Positions 10,324-17,771 of a DNA stretch of 64,000 bases are shown here, one piece after another. How positions within the stretch are numbered: the first letter of the stretch is position 1; the number at the start of each line of letters is the position of its first letter. The position numbers and the translations under genes were made by a program. The notes below the pieces were generated by a model. It did not search any database, was not told the DNA's origin, and saw only the letters and a list, made by a program, of their open reading frames with translations. The DNA comes from SAR86 cluster bacterium. Its GTDB lineage: Bacteria; Pseudomonadota; Gammaproteobacteria; Magnimaribacterales; D2472. Where the stretch lies: the NCBI GenBank assembly GCA_023703615.1, contig CP097971.1, positions 22,315 through 86,314 of the forward strand, read 5' to 3'.

Positions 10324-10821
10324 TTATCTTTCTATATGCGTATAATTTAATTCTTCAGGAAGAAGAATTTTAATGCCATGCTCACTTCTTAAATCTGATA
10401 TTTTTGCACCTAGATATTCCTCAGGCATTTTAAAGGGCCATTTCTTTTTCATCTTAAAAGCCCTAAACATAGTTTTTCTTTTGATTCCTCCAAGTTTCCA
10501 ATATATTTTTAGAAAACCAAAAATACCAAACTCTTTAAAGAGATCTTTAAAAAGTTGCTTTATTTGAGGAAGACTTCGATAACCCCATATGTATTTCAAT
10601 TTCCATTTACTACCCCAAATAACCCAAGTATCTAAAATAGCCTCTTGTTCAATAGAGGTATCAAGTCCAAAAATTACATGCGTACAGTCATGATCTCTTA
10701 ACAAAGTTCCAGACTCTTCGTCATCTTCAAATATTTTGGTAGTGTTAGGAAAAGCTTTGTAATAACACTCCAAACCTTCTTGGAGGGTTAAATCACAATT
10801 CTGATTTTGATATTCCAACAT
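10324..10821 (-). CDS. Coq4-like protein (ubiquinone biosynthesis)
   Basis: A 165-aa soluble protein. The best clue is an exact HDxxH-x11-E arrangement at H44, D45, H48 and E60 (RDHDCTHVIFG), the metal-binding signature of the Coq4 family. In eukaryotes Coq4 is needed for C1 decarboxylation/hydroxylation in coenzyme Q synthesis. The protein is shorter than eukaryotic Coq4 and lacks a targeting peptide. Other ubiquinone genes occur elsewhere in the window (ubiE, ubiJ, ubiB, ubiH-like, ubiK-like) but not adjacent to it. It precedes the anchored hydrolase and follows engB by three bases. A Coq4-fold protein with another job remains possible. Confidence 0.65.
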   Translation of the reverse strand: MLEYQNQNCDLTLQEGLECYYKAFPNTTKIFEDDEESGTLLRDHDCTHVIFGLDTSIEQEAILDTWVIWGSKWKLKYIWGYRSLPQIKQLFKDLFKEFGIFGFLKIYWKLGGIKRKTMFRAFKMKKKWPFKMPEEYLGAKISDLRSEHGIKILLPEELNYTHIER

Positions 10822-10824
10822 TAA

Positions 10825-11403
10825 TTAAGTATAACTTAGTATTTGTTTTGAGAGTTTTTCAAAGCCTATCTTATCTTTTGATGATATAGCGACAGGCTTT
10901 GATTCAGGGATCTTTTCTTTTATAAATGATACTGCTTTAGCAATATTGTTATTTGATAATTTATCACTTTTAGCAAGAGCTGGAATGAAAGGAACATTAT
11001 AGTTCCTGCACAAATGAATCATCTCCCAGTCGCTTTCTTTGAGTGGATGACGAATATCCATAAATATCACCACAGCACCTAATGCTTTTCGTTTTTGAAA
11101 ATATTCTCCAATTAACGGACTCCAATCTTTCTTTTTTGCTTTACTAGACTTTGCATACCCGTATCCAGGCAAATCAAGCAACATAAGATCATCATTAACT
11201 TTAAAAAAATTTATTTCTGTTGTTCTTCCAGGTGTTTTGCTTATTCTTGCTAATTTTGAGTTATCAGTTAATACATTTAACGCACTTGATTTACCTGCAT
11301 TTGATCTACCAGCAAGCAATATTTCAAATCCTTGGTCATCCGGAAGATCTTTATATTTTGTAACACCAAAAACAAATTCTGTATTTTTAAAAAGGTTTTT
11401 CAT
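10825..11403 (-). CDS. engB: Ribosome biogenesis GTP-binding protein EngB/YsxC
   Basis: Essential small GTPase that assists large-subunit assembly. The 192-aa protein has G1 GRSNAGKSS (residues 32-40), the G2 region TPGRTTEINFF, G3 DLPGYGYA, G4 AKSDK and a G5-like AISSKD. The length is normal. It is divergent from the cytochrome c4 gene, a neighbourhood also seen in pseudomonads, where engB, cytochrome c4 and dsbA cluster near polA. Confidence 0.95.
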   Translation of the reverse strand: MKNLFKNTEFVFGVTKYKDLPDDQGFEILLAGRSNAGKSSALNVLTDNSKLARISKTPGRTTEINFFKVNDDLMLLDLPGYGYAKSSKAKKKDWSPLIGEYFQKRKALGAVVIFMDIRHPLKESDWEMIHLCRNYNVPFIPALAKSDKLSNNNIAKAVSFIKEKIPESKPVAISSKDKIGFEKLSKQILSYT

Positions 11404-11410
11404 TTTATTG

Positions 11411-11439
11411 TTTATATCATATCAAGCTACGTTTATAAT
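11411..11439 (+). promoter_or_regulatory. Candidate promoter for cytochrome c4-dsbA-cytochrome c5
   Basis: In the 65-base gap between divergent engB and cytochrome c4 there is TTTATA (11411-11416), a 17-base spacer and a perfect TATAAT (11434-11439). A start near 11446 would give a leader of about 23 bases before the ATG at 11469. The -35 match is four of six. Confidence 0.45.
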
Positions 11440-11468
11440 ACATTCACCTGTAGTAACACTTTTTTGAC

Positions 11469-12128
11469 ATGAGAATATCGCAAGTATTAATTATATCCTT
11501 TTGTATATCTTTTTATGCAATGTCGGCTGACAATTCTTTGAAAGAAATGCCAACCGATCTCAAATCAGGAGACCCTGATAACGGATCACAGCTTGTCCAA
11601 ACATGTGCTGCATGTCACGGTCAAGATGGAAATAGCATTAATACAGAGTGGCCAAACTTAGCCGGACAAAATCAAAAATATTTGTATGAACAACTACTTT
11701 ATTTCAAGTCAGGAGATAGAAATAACGTTCTCATGATGAGTGTTACGCCATATTTGAATAGCATCTCAGATGAAGAAATATTAGACATTGCAGCATATTA
11801 TGCTTCACAAAAATCAAACATAGGTCAAGCTAAAGACGATCCAGATTTATTGAAATTAGGACAAGCTCTATATAGAAATGGAAATTTAGAAAAAGGCATT
11901 CCTGCATGCACTTCATGTCATTCAGTATATGGAGATGGTAATAGTCAAGCTGGCTTCCCAGCCATTGCTGGACAACAAGTTGGCTACTTAATATCTACTT
12001 TAAAAGCATATAGATCCGAGGAAAGAAACGCAGGCGAACAAGCTTTGGTAATGCAATCTATTGCTAAAAATTTAAACGATCAAGAAATTGATGCTCTTTC
12101 AAACTATATGCATGGACTTTATGAATAA
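11469..12128 (+). CDS. Cytochrome c4, diheme
   Basis: Periplasmic diheme electron carrier that hands electrons to terminal oxidases. The 219-aa protein begins with a signal peptide (about 1-20, ending FYAMSA). It then has two class I cytochrome c domains with heme sites CAACH (C46-H50) and CTSCH (C147-H151). Candidate axial methionines lie in VLMMSVTPYL and LVMQSIAK. The two domains are homologous, the typical c4 duplication. Its last eight bases overlap the dsbA start, so electron transfer and periplasmic oxidation are co-expressed. Confidence 0.93.
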   Translation: MRISQVLIISFCISFYAMSADNSLKEMPTDLKSGDPDNGSQLVQTCAACHGQDGNSINTEWPNLAGQNQKYLYEQLLYFKSGDRNNVLMMSVTPYLNSISDEEILDIAAYYASQKSNIGQAKDDPDLLKLGQALYRNGNLEKGIPACTSCHSVYGDGNSQAGFPAIAGQQVGYLISTLKAYRSEERNAGEQALVMQSIAKNLNDQEIDALSNYMHGLYE

Positions 12129-12741
12129 TTTTTTTCAAAAACATCTTTTTACTTTTCTAATAATATTCTCTATTAATATTATGTCAGACTATAAACTAGG
12201 AGTTGATTATAGACTTGTTGATAATCCTCTGCCTGTAAAACAGGATGGAATTGTTGAAGTGACTGAAGCATTTTGGTATGGCTGTGGCCATTGTTATTCT
12301 CTTGAGCCTGCTATCAATCAATGGAAATCAAATCTTGGTGACGATGTAAAATTTACTAAAATGCCAATTACATGGGGAGCAGTTCATCAACTTCATGCAG
12401 GATTATTTTATACAATAGATGCATTAAATTTAGATCAAACAACACATAAAGCTGTATTTGTTAGAATTCATAAAGAAGGTGATTTTTTACAAAATCCAAA
12501 AGCTATAGAAAATTTTTTGAAAAAGTTTGGCATTGCTCCAGAAATAACAAAACAATATCTAAATTCTTTTTCTGTTAGACAGAAAGTTAACAGAGGAATT
12601 AAAGTTGCTAAGCAATTAAAAATTTCAGCTGTCCCCATGATGATTGTTGACGGTACATATATTATTGAATCTAAAAGATCTTTTGAAGAGATGTTAAATG
12701 TAGTTGAGCATGTAATTGAAATTCAAAAATCAAACTCTTAG
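12121..12741 (+). CDS. dsbA: Thiol:disulfide interchange protein DsbA
   Basis: Periplasmic oxidase that introduces disulfides into exported proteins; DsbB (6.1 kb) recharges it. I chose ATG 12121, which gives a clean signal peptide (about 1-22) and an 8-base overlap with the c4 gene; the open frame extends further upstream to 12088 inside c4. The active site is C55-G-H-C58 (FWYGCGHC), not the enterobacterial CPHC, which may alter redox potential. The cis-proline loop is SAVPMMIVDG. The length (206 aa) is normal. Confidence 0.94.
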   Translation: MNNFFQKHLFTFLIIFSINIMSDYKLGVDYRLVDNPLPVKQDGIVEVTEAFWYGCGHCYSLEPAINQWKSNLGDDVKFTKMPITWGAVHQLHAGLFYTIDALNLDQTTHKAVFVRIHKEGDFLQNPKAIENFLKKFGIAPEITKQYLNSFSVRQKVNRGIKVAKQLKISAVPMMIVDGTYIIESKRSFEEMLNVVEHVIEIQKSNS

Positions 12742-12749
12742 GATTGGAT

Positions 12750-13166
12750 ATGAATAGAAAACTTATAAATTCAAGAATATATTTGCTAGTGTTGCCATTA
12801 ATAGTACTCTTTGTTTTTAATGGAAAAAAATACGATGCTGCTGTCATAGATAGAATTAATATACCTGTAAGAGTTTGTATTCAAGGTGAAGATTGTGGAG
12901 CCCCTCTCATTTCTGCATCTGACATGTTAGTAGACTCAAAGGGTACTAAGTTATACGCAGGGTGCATCGCATGTCATGGAACTGGTGGAGAAGGTGGAAT
13001 AGGTCCATCATTTACTGGAAGAAGCGTTGATTATATTTCTGCAGCATTAATACAATATAAAAATAAAGAAGAAAGAGGCCCGCAGAGTGTTTTAATGTAT
13101 GCTCAAGCAGCAGCTTTATCAGATAGTGATATACAAGAATTATCTGAATACATAATTACTCTATAA
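12750..13166 (+). CDS. Cytochrome c5-type monoheme cytochrome
   Basis: A small periplasmic or membrane-anchored c-type cytochrome (139 aa from ATG 12750; a TTG at 12744 is a longer option). A hydrophobic segment at about 9-24 is a signal peptide or anchor. One heme site, CIACH, lies at C72-H76 in YAGCIACHGTGGEGGIGP, and a probable methionine ligand is in VLMYAQAAALSD. An additional cysteine pair, C43 and C49, precedes the heme domain. It is eight bases after dsbA and probably in the same transcript. Its last six bases overlap the convergent ubiK-like gene. Confidence 0.87.
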   Translation: MNRKLINSRIYLLVLPLIVLFVFNGKKYDAAVIDRINIPVRVCIQGEDCGAPLISASDMLVDSKGTKLYAGCIACHGTGGEGGIGPSFTGRSVDYISAALIQYKNKEERGPQSVLMYAQAAALSDSDIQELSEYIITL

Positions 13167-13394
13167 TTTTTTTTCTAAATCAGATATTCTCTTTTCAAGA
13201 TCCTTTACTAACTTATTTAAAAAATCATATTTTTCTTTTTTTATATACCCGCCTTTCTCAATAATTTTATCTATTTCTGGACCTAATTGATTTTCAATTC
13301 TTTTTAATAAATCATTTGGAAAAATTTTTACAAATCGAGAAGTTTCTTTTTCAATAATCTTTAAGATTATTTTTGTAAGATCATTATTTTTCAT
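13161..13394 (-). CDS. ubiK: UbiK-like accessory factor (BMFP/YqiC family)
   Basis: A 77-aa protein whose C-terminal half resembles the BMFP family: a hydrophobic helix, then YIKKEKYDFLNKLVKDLE and a leucine-zipper-like coiled coil to the end. In E. coli UbiK works with UbiJ in the soluble ubiquinone-synthesis complex, and ubiJ is present at 28.2 kb. The short length and low complexity make the assignment moderate; any small coiled-coil protein could look similar. It overlaps the end of yigB by 11 bases and closes the lptM-lysA-dapF-xerC run. Confidence 0.6.
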   Translation of the reverse strand: MKNNDLTKIILKIIEKETSRFVKIFPNDLLKRIENQLGPEIDKIIEKGGYIKKEKYDFLNKLVKDLEKRISDLEKKL

Positions 13395-14094
13395 TTAAAT
13401 CCTTAATTAATTTATAGCAATCATTCCAGTTTTTAAATTCATTAGGCTTCTTAAAATTTTGTTTCCATGTATCATTTTTTTTGTTGAACCATAAATGCTT
13501 AATGCCCAGCTCATACGCACCCAACATGTCATTTTTTTGATGATCTCCAATGTGAAGTACCTCCTCTTTTTTAACTCCAGCGTTCAATTCAAATATTCTA
13601 AGAAAATGTCCGCTATCTGGTTTATTGCTTTTCACATCGAAAGAACTAACATGGAACTTAAAAAAATTGTCTATGTTTAACTTTTTAATATTAGCATTAC
13701 CATTTGTTAAAACTCCCAAAATATATTCTTTATTAAGTTTCTCAAGACACTCTAATACTCCATCATAAAAACTTATATCATGTCTTTTATCGATAAAAAA
13801 ATCGTACGCCTTTGTAACTATTTCTTCACATTCATGTTTTTTATCCAAAATGGGACTTAATTTATATCTATATATTTCTTTTCTAAGAGAACTAATATCC
13901 CATTCAAGATTTGGATTTTTGAAAATTAACTCTTTTCTATAGCTTAAAAAATCTTCGAGATCACCCCATTCAATCTTTTTATTAATTTTTTTTTCAATCC
14001 AATTCCTTGTTTCGTATTCTGCTTTAAAAATTACTGATTCTATATCCCAAAAAGTGTCGTCAAGATCAAATGTTATTATTTTAATTTTGTTCAT
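13384..14094 (-). CDS. yigB: HAD-superfamily phosphatase, YigB type
   Basis: A 236-aa cytosolic haloacid-dehalogenase-fold phosphatase. Motif I is TFDLDDTFWD (D10 and D12), motif II is GVLTNGNA and motif IV is VLHIGDHQKNDMLGA. In E. coli YigB dephosphorylates FMN and other small phosphates and lies directly after xerC, exactly as here. Its ATG overlaps the xerC stop in an ATGA. Confidence 0.85.
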   Translation of the reverse strand: MNKIKIITFDLDDTFWDIESVIFKAEYETRNWIEKKINKKIEWGDLEDFLSYRKELIFKNPNLEWDISSLRKEIYRYKLSPILDKKHECEEIVTKAYDFFIDKRHDISFYDGVLECLEKLNKEYILGVLTNGNANIKKLNIDNFFKFHVSSFDVKSNKPDSGHFLRIFELNAGVKKEEVLHIGDHQKNDMLGAYELGIKHLWFNKKNDTWKQNFKKPNEFKNWNDCYKLIKDLNEK

Positions 14095-14987
14095 TTTTTA
14101 GCTCTTGGATGAGATTTATCATATATTTTAACTAAATGCTGATAATCTAACTTAGTATATATTTGAGTTGTTGATAAAGAGCTATGCCCAAGAAGTTCCT
14201 GAATAGTTCTAAGATCTCCACTAGATTCAAGCATATGCGTTGCAAAACTGTGTCTAAGCATATGCGGATTTACAGGTGGTAAACCTTGTTTTGTTGCTAA
14301 TCTTTTTAATCTTAATTGAATACTTCTAACACTTAATCTCGAACCTTTTTTATTTATAAATAAAGCATTATCATCATTAGAATATTTGTCTCTTTCATCT
14401 ACCCAATTATTAATAGCATTTATGGCATATCTTCCAATAGGCACAAGTCTTGTCTTCGATCCTTTTCCAAAAACACGCAAAAAAGCTTTATTTTCTTCAA
14501 AATGATCTATATTAATATTAATTGTTTCAGATACCCTTAATCCAGAAGAGTACATCAATTCAACTATCGCCAAATCTCTTATTTCTAAAGAATCTTTTGG
14601 TTTAAAATTAAGAAGTTGCTCTATATCTTCAGGCGAAAGGACTTCAGGCAAGTAACTTGGTGTTTTTGGAGATTCAATCAGTTCAAATGGAGAGCTAGAG
14701 ATGACACCATTTTTTTTTAAAAATCTAAAAAAGCCTTTAGCAGAAGAAATATGCCTTTGAATAGTTCTAGGATTATTATTATTTGAAAACAAACTGCCAA
14801 TCCAACCCATACAGGTATCATCATTAATAACTTTGTAGCTCTTTACTCCAATATCTTCAAGATAACTTGATAGCTTTTTTAAATCTCTTTTATATGAATT
14901 AGAAGTATTAGAGGATAGATTTTTTATTTCAGCAATATATTTTATATAGTTATCAATATCGTTTCGAACAAAGTATTTAATTAGCAT
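14091..14987 (-). CDS. xerC: Tyrosine recombinase XerC
   Basis: Site-specific recombinase that resolves chromosome dimers at dif with XerD. The 298-aa protein has an N-terminal SAM-like DNA-binding domain (about 10-90) and a C-terminal catalytic domain. Visible catalytic motifs are SSGLRVSE (Arg I), FGKGSKTRLVP (Lys), HMLRHSFATHML (His/Arg II), LGHSS and TQIYTK (Tyr). Position between DUF484 and yigB supports XerC rather than XerD or an integrase. Confidence 0.93.
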   Translation of the reverse strand: MLIKYFVRNDIDNYIKYIAEIKNLSSNTSNSYKRDLKKLSSYLEDIGVKSYKVINDDTCMGWIGSLFSNNNNPRTIQRHISSAKGFFRFLKKNGVISSSPFELIESPKTPSYLPEVLSPEDIEQLLNFKPKDSLEIRDLAIVELMYSSGLRVSETININIDHFEENKAFLRVFGKGSKTRLVPIGRYAINAINNWVDERDKYSNDDNALFINKKGSRLSVRSIQLRLKRLATKQGLPPVNPHMLRHSFATHMLESSGDLRTIQELLGHSSLSTTQIYTKLDYQHLVKIYDKSHPRAKK

Positions 14988-14991
14988 TTAT

Positions 14992-15615
14992 CTAAAATGA
15001 GTCAAATCTCTTTTCTAATATATCCCTAACATATTTTATAAATGTAGTATCTTCATCACCAAGATATCTCTGGCGATCATAGCTTCCAAGTTTGAGAAGG
15101 CCTATACCTTCTTTTGCTGCTACAACAGCAAGCACCATCGATTGTATTTTTGATGTTTTAAACAAAAATTTCATTTTTTCTTTTGAATAAGACCCACAAT
15201 ATATAGCACCTTTGTGAACTGACATGCTTGTTATCTCTTCAATTTGCTCAAGATCGTTTTTAGAATAAAAATTCATAAAACACTCATCTACGTTAAAATC
15301 TTTAATGAAGCATTCTTCAACTTTTTGCATAATTTCTTCCTTAGAATTCGCCTCTAAAATCGACAATGTCAGTTTTTTTGATTTATTAAAAAGATCTTCA
15401 TTAAGATTTGCAGTTTTAACAAATGATTCAAGTAAAGCAATTAAATCTTTTTGTTCTTCTCTTAGTTTTTTTATTTGTCTTTCAAGCAAGGATGATGCTG
15501 AACTTGATGAATGTTTAAATTTAAGCTCAGAAACCAGGGCCTCTTTCTTTTCAAAAAAGTCCAAATTATCTAACAGATAAAGCTCGACTTCTTTTTCATT
15601 AATTTCTTTAGTCAT
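14992..15615 (-). CDS. DUF484 family protein (YigA-like)
   Basis: A 207-aa protein of the DUF484 family, invariably found between dapF and xerC in gammaproteobacteria. It begins with a short helical segment (YLLDNLDFFEKKEALVSEL), followed by a coiled coil rich in SSASSLLERQIKKLREEQ and a GAF-like C-terminal domain ending GLLKLGSYDRQRYLGDED. The biochemical role is unknown. Its start overlaps the dapF end by eight bases. Confidence 0.85.
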   Translation of the reverse strand: MTKEINEKEVELYLLDNLDFFEKKEALVSELKFKHSSSSASSLLERQIKKLREEQKDLIALLESFVKTANLNEDLFNKSKKLTLSILEANSKEEIMQKVEECFIKDFNVDECFMNFYSKNDLEQIEEITSMSVHKGAIYCGSYSKEKMKFLFKTSKIQSMVLAVVAAKEGIGLLKLGSYDRQRYLGDEDTTFIKYVRDILEKRFDSF

Positions 15616-16390
15616 TAATTATTCCAGAGCAAACGTTTTTCGCAGGTCCTATCATAATCATTTGCCCATTAACTTTCTTAAATTTTAGTTTACCGCCTTT
15701 TGAGCTTATAGTTACATAGTTATTTTTATTTTTAAGAGCTAGCATAGCAACTGATGCTGACGCAGAACCGCATGATAAAGTCTCACCAACACCATTTTCA
15801 TAGGTTCTAATTTCAAAATTATTACTGTCTAATTTGTTATATATCGATAAGTTGACGTTATGTGGTTTAATTAAAGTTTCTAATGAGAAATATAAATTTT
15901 CAAGATCAAATTTCTGAATTGATTCCTTTTTAATACAAAGATGAAGGTTGCCTGCATTAACAAAAGTGAAACTATCTTTACATATTTTTTTTATTGCTTT
16001 TTTTATATCTAATTTTTTAAGTTCTAAAGGTTCATCAAATAATACCTTAATGTTCTTGTTATGACTTTCACATCGAAGGACACCTTTTTTGGTATTAAGA
16101 TTAAGAACTGTTTTTGGATGAAACTTTTCCTCCCAAACATAACGAGCAGCACATCTTATTCCATTAAGACACATGTCTGCTTGACCACCATCTGCATTAT
16201 AAAATGCTATATCAAATGAATGATTTTCATTTTTTGGAGGTGATATTAAAATAAGTTGATCGAAACCTATTCCAAGTTTCCTTTCGCCATATTTTTTTAT
16301 AAATGATTTTTTTGGTTGGAAACCTGTTTCCAAAGAATTAATCATTAAAAAATCATTGCCGTTTCCATGCATTTTTTGGTACTTAATCAT
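15608..16390 (-). CDS. dapF: Diaminopimelate epimerase
   Basis: Interconverts LL- and meso-diaminopimelate for lysine and peptidoglycan. I chose ATG 16390, which places the diagnostic MHGNGNDF near residue 7 and overlaps the lysA stop by eight bases; the open frame extends seven codons further. The catalytic cysteines are C74 in ADMCLNGIRC and the one in ETLSCGSASA near residue 210. Both motifs depart slightly from the usual CGNGxRC and ACGTGA but keep the essential Cys. The length (260 aa) is slightly short. Confidence 0.93.
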   Translation of the reverse strand: MIKYQKMHGNGNDFLMINSLETGFQPKKSFIKKYGERKLGIGFDQLILISPPKNENHSFDIAFYNADGGQADMCLNGIRCAARYVWEEKFHPKTVLNLNTKKGVLRCESHNKNIKVLFDEPLELKKLDIKKAIKKICKDSFTFVNAGNLHLCIKKESIQKFDLENLYFSLETLIKPHNVNLSIYNKLDSNNFEIRTYENGVGETLSCGSASASVAMLALKNKNNYVTISSKGGKLKFKKVNGQMIMIGPAKNVCSGIIND

Positions 16391-17621
16391 TTGGAATTGT
16401 CTCCATTCCAATTAGATCTTGAATATTTTCTCTTCTTCGAATCAAATTAAAAGTTTTACCATCCACAAGCACTTCAGCAGATCTTAATCTAGAATTGTAA
16501 TTTGACGACATTACAAATCCATATGCTCCTGCAGTTTTTATACATAAAAGATCATCTTCAGCGATATCAAGTAAAATATCTTTTCCTAAAAAATCTGAGG
16601 ACTCACATATTGGACCAACTACATTATACTTTTTCATAGCATTGGTTTTATTTTTAAGGTTCCAGATATCATGTTTAGCACCATAAAGAGCAGGTCTTAT
16701 TAAATCATTCATAGCGGCATCAACTATCGCAAAGTTATCTTTGATATATTCAACTTTGGTTAATAAGACACCTGCATTGGCTGATATACTTCTGCCAGGC
16801 TCCAATATTAACTTTTCATTTCTATTAACGAAAACCTCTTCTAGCATTGATATTAGTTCTTTAGGGTGAGGCGGCGATTCATCTAAATAAGGAACACCAA
16901 GACCGCCACCCATGTCAAAAAACTGGAGATCAATTCCAAGCTTATTTATTTTAGTAGCAAGATCTATAGTTTTTTTTGAAGCTATTTCATAGCTTTTTAG
17001 ATTTAAAATTTGTGAGCCGATATGACAAGCTAATCCAACCATTTCAAGGTTTTTTGAATCTCTTATGTATTTTGCTAATTCAATAGTTTCATCTAAATTA
17101 TTAATCCCAAACTTATCACCTTTTCTTCCAGTTGTAATATAGTCATGACCTCCTGAGTCTATATCTGGATTGAATCTTATTGAAACTGGTGCAATTTTCT
17201 TTAAATTACTAGCTACGGTCTCTATTTTTTTTAATTCAGCTTTTGATTCAATATTAAAAGATAAAATCTCATTTAAGATTCCATCTTCTATTTCATTTTT
17301 TGATTTTCCTACTCCAGAAAAGATTATTGATTTAGGATCTGCGCCAACTGAAATAGCTCTATGAAGCTCGCCGCCAGAAACAATATCAAACCCGCATCCT
17401 TTATTCTTAAGAATATTTAAAATGGCAATATTGCTTAAAGATTTTACTGAAAAACATATTTGATAATCTTTGCTTGTAAATGAATCCATATAGGCATCTA
17501 TATGAAGATTTAACGTTTTTGAAGAATAAACATAAGTAGGTGTTCCAAAATTTTCTGCAATTTCAATAAGATTTACTTCTTCACAAAAAAGCTCATCCTT
17601 TTTGTATTCAAAAAAATCCAT
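16383..17621 (-). CDS. lysA: Diaminopimelate decarboxylase
   Basis: PLP enzyme of the alanine-racemase fold that makes L-lysine from meso-DAP. The Schiff-base lysine is K60 in FSVKSLSN, where most homologues have AVKAN. Other landmarks are VSGGELHRAI, CHIGSQI, LEPGRSI and GPICESSD, which supplies the substrate-binding cysteine. The length (412 aa) is normal. It starts on the base next to the lptM stop and is followed by dapF, the standard gammaproteobacterial order. Confidence 0.95.
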   Translation of the reverse strand: MDFFEYKKDELFCEEVNLIEIAENFGTPTYVYSSKTLNLHIDAYMDSFTSKDYQICFSVKSLSNIAILNILKNKGCGFDIVSGGELHRAISVGADPKSIIFSGVGKSKNEIEDGILNEILSFNIESKAELKKIETVASNLKKIAPVSIRFNPDIDSGGHDYITTGRKGDKFGINNLDETIELAKYIRDSKNLEMVGLACHIGSQILNLKSYEIASKKTIDLATKINKLGIDLQFFDMGGGLGVPYLDESPPHPKELISMLEEVFVNRNEKLILEPGRSISANAGVLLTKVEYIKDNFAIVDAAMNDLIRPALYGAKHDIWNLKNKTNAMKKYNVVGPICESSDFLGKDILLDIAEDDLLCIKTAGAYGFVMSSNYNSRLRSAEVLVDGKTFNLIRRRENIQDLIGMETIPND

Positions 17622-17726
17622 TTAAATTATCCTTGTATTGTCTTCCGATACGACAGGACCTTTAACACCGCATGATACTAATGACATTAGTATTAAGATA
17701 GAAATTATAACGTTACATGTTTTCAT
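17622..17726 (-). CDS. lptM: LptM (YifL) family small lipoprotein
   Basis: A 34-residue lipoprotein read directly from the minus strand. It has a short signal sequence, a lipobox ending LVSC with the lipidated cysteine at position 19, and then the LptM signature CGVKGP. In E. coli LptM binds the LPS translocon LptD/E and promotes its oxidative maturation; the family is encoded just upstream of lysA or dapF, as here. It is about half the usual length, with only 16 residues after the cysteine. No clear Shine-Dalgarno precedes it; a strong hairpin ends eight bases before the ATG. Confidence 0.82.
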   Translation of the reverse strand: MKTCNVIISILILMSLVSCGVKGPVVSEDNTRII

Positions 17727-17733
17727 AGTGCGT

Positions 17734-17757
17734 ATTATGGGCAATTATGCCCATAAT
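17734..17757. other. Perfect 10-bp inverted repeat before lptM
   Basis: ATTATGGGCA and TGCCCATAAT form a perfect 10-bp stem with an ATTA loop, between the ahcY stop and the lptM start. No U-run follows on either strand, so it is not a standard intrinsic terminator. It occupies the place where a ribosome-binding site for lptM would be expected, and could be an RNA processing or translation-control element or an operator. Confidence 0.7.
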
Positions 17758-17771
17758 TGCACAAAATTAAA

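Noticed and set aside
12088..12120. Longer DsbA start inside the cytochrome c4 gene
   Set aside because: It places charged and cysteine residues before the signal peptide; ATG 12121 gives a normal signal and an 8-base overlap.
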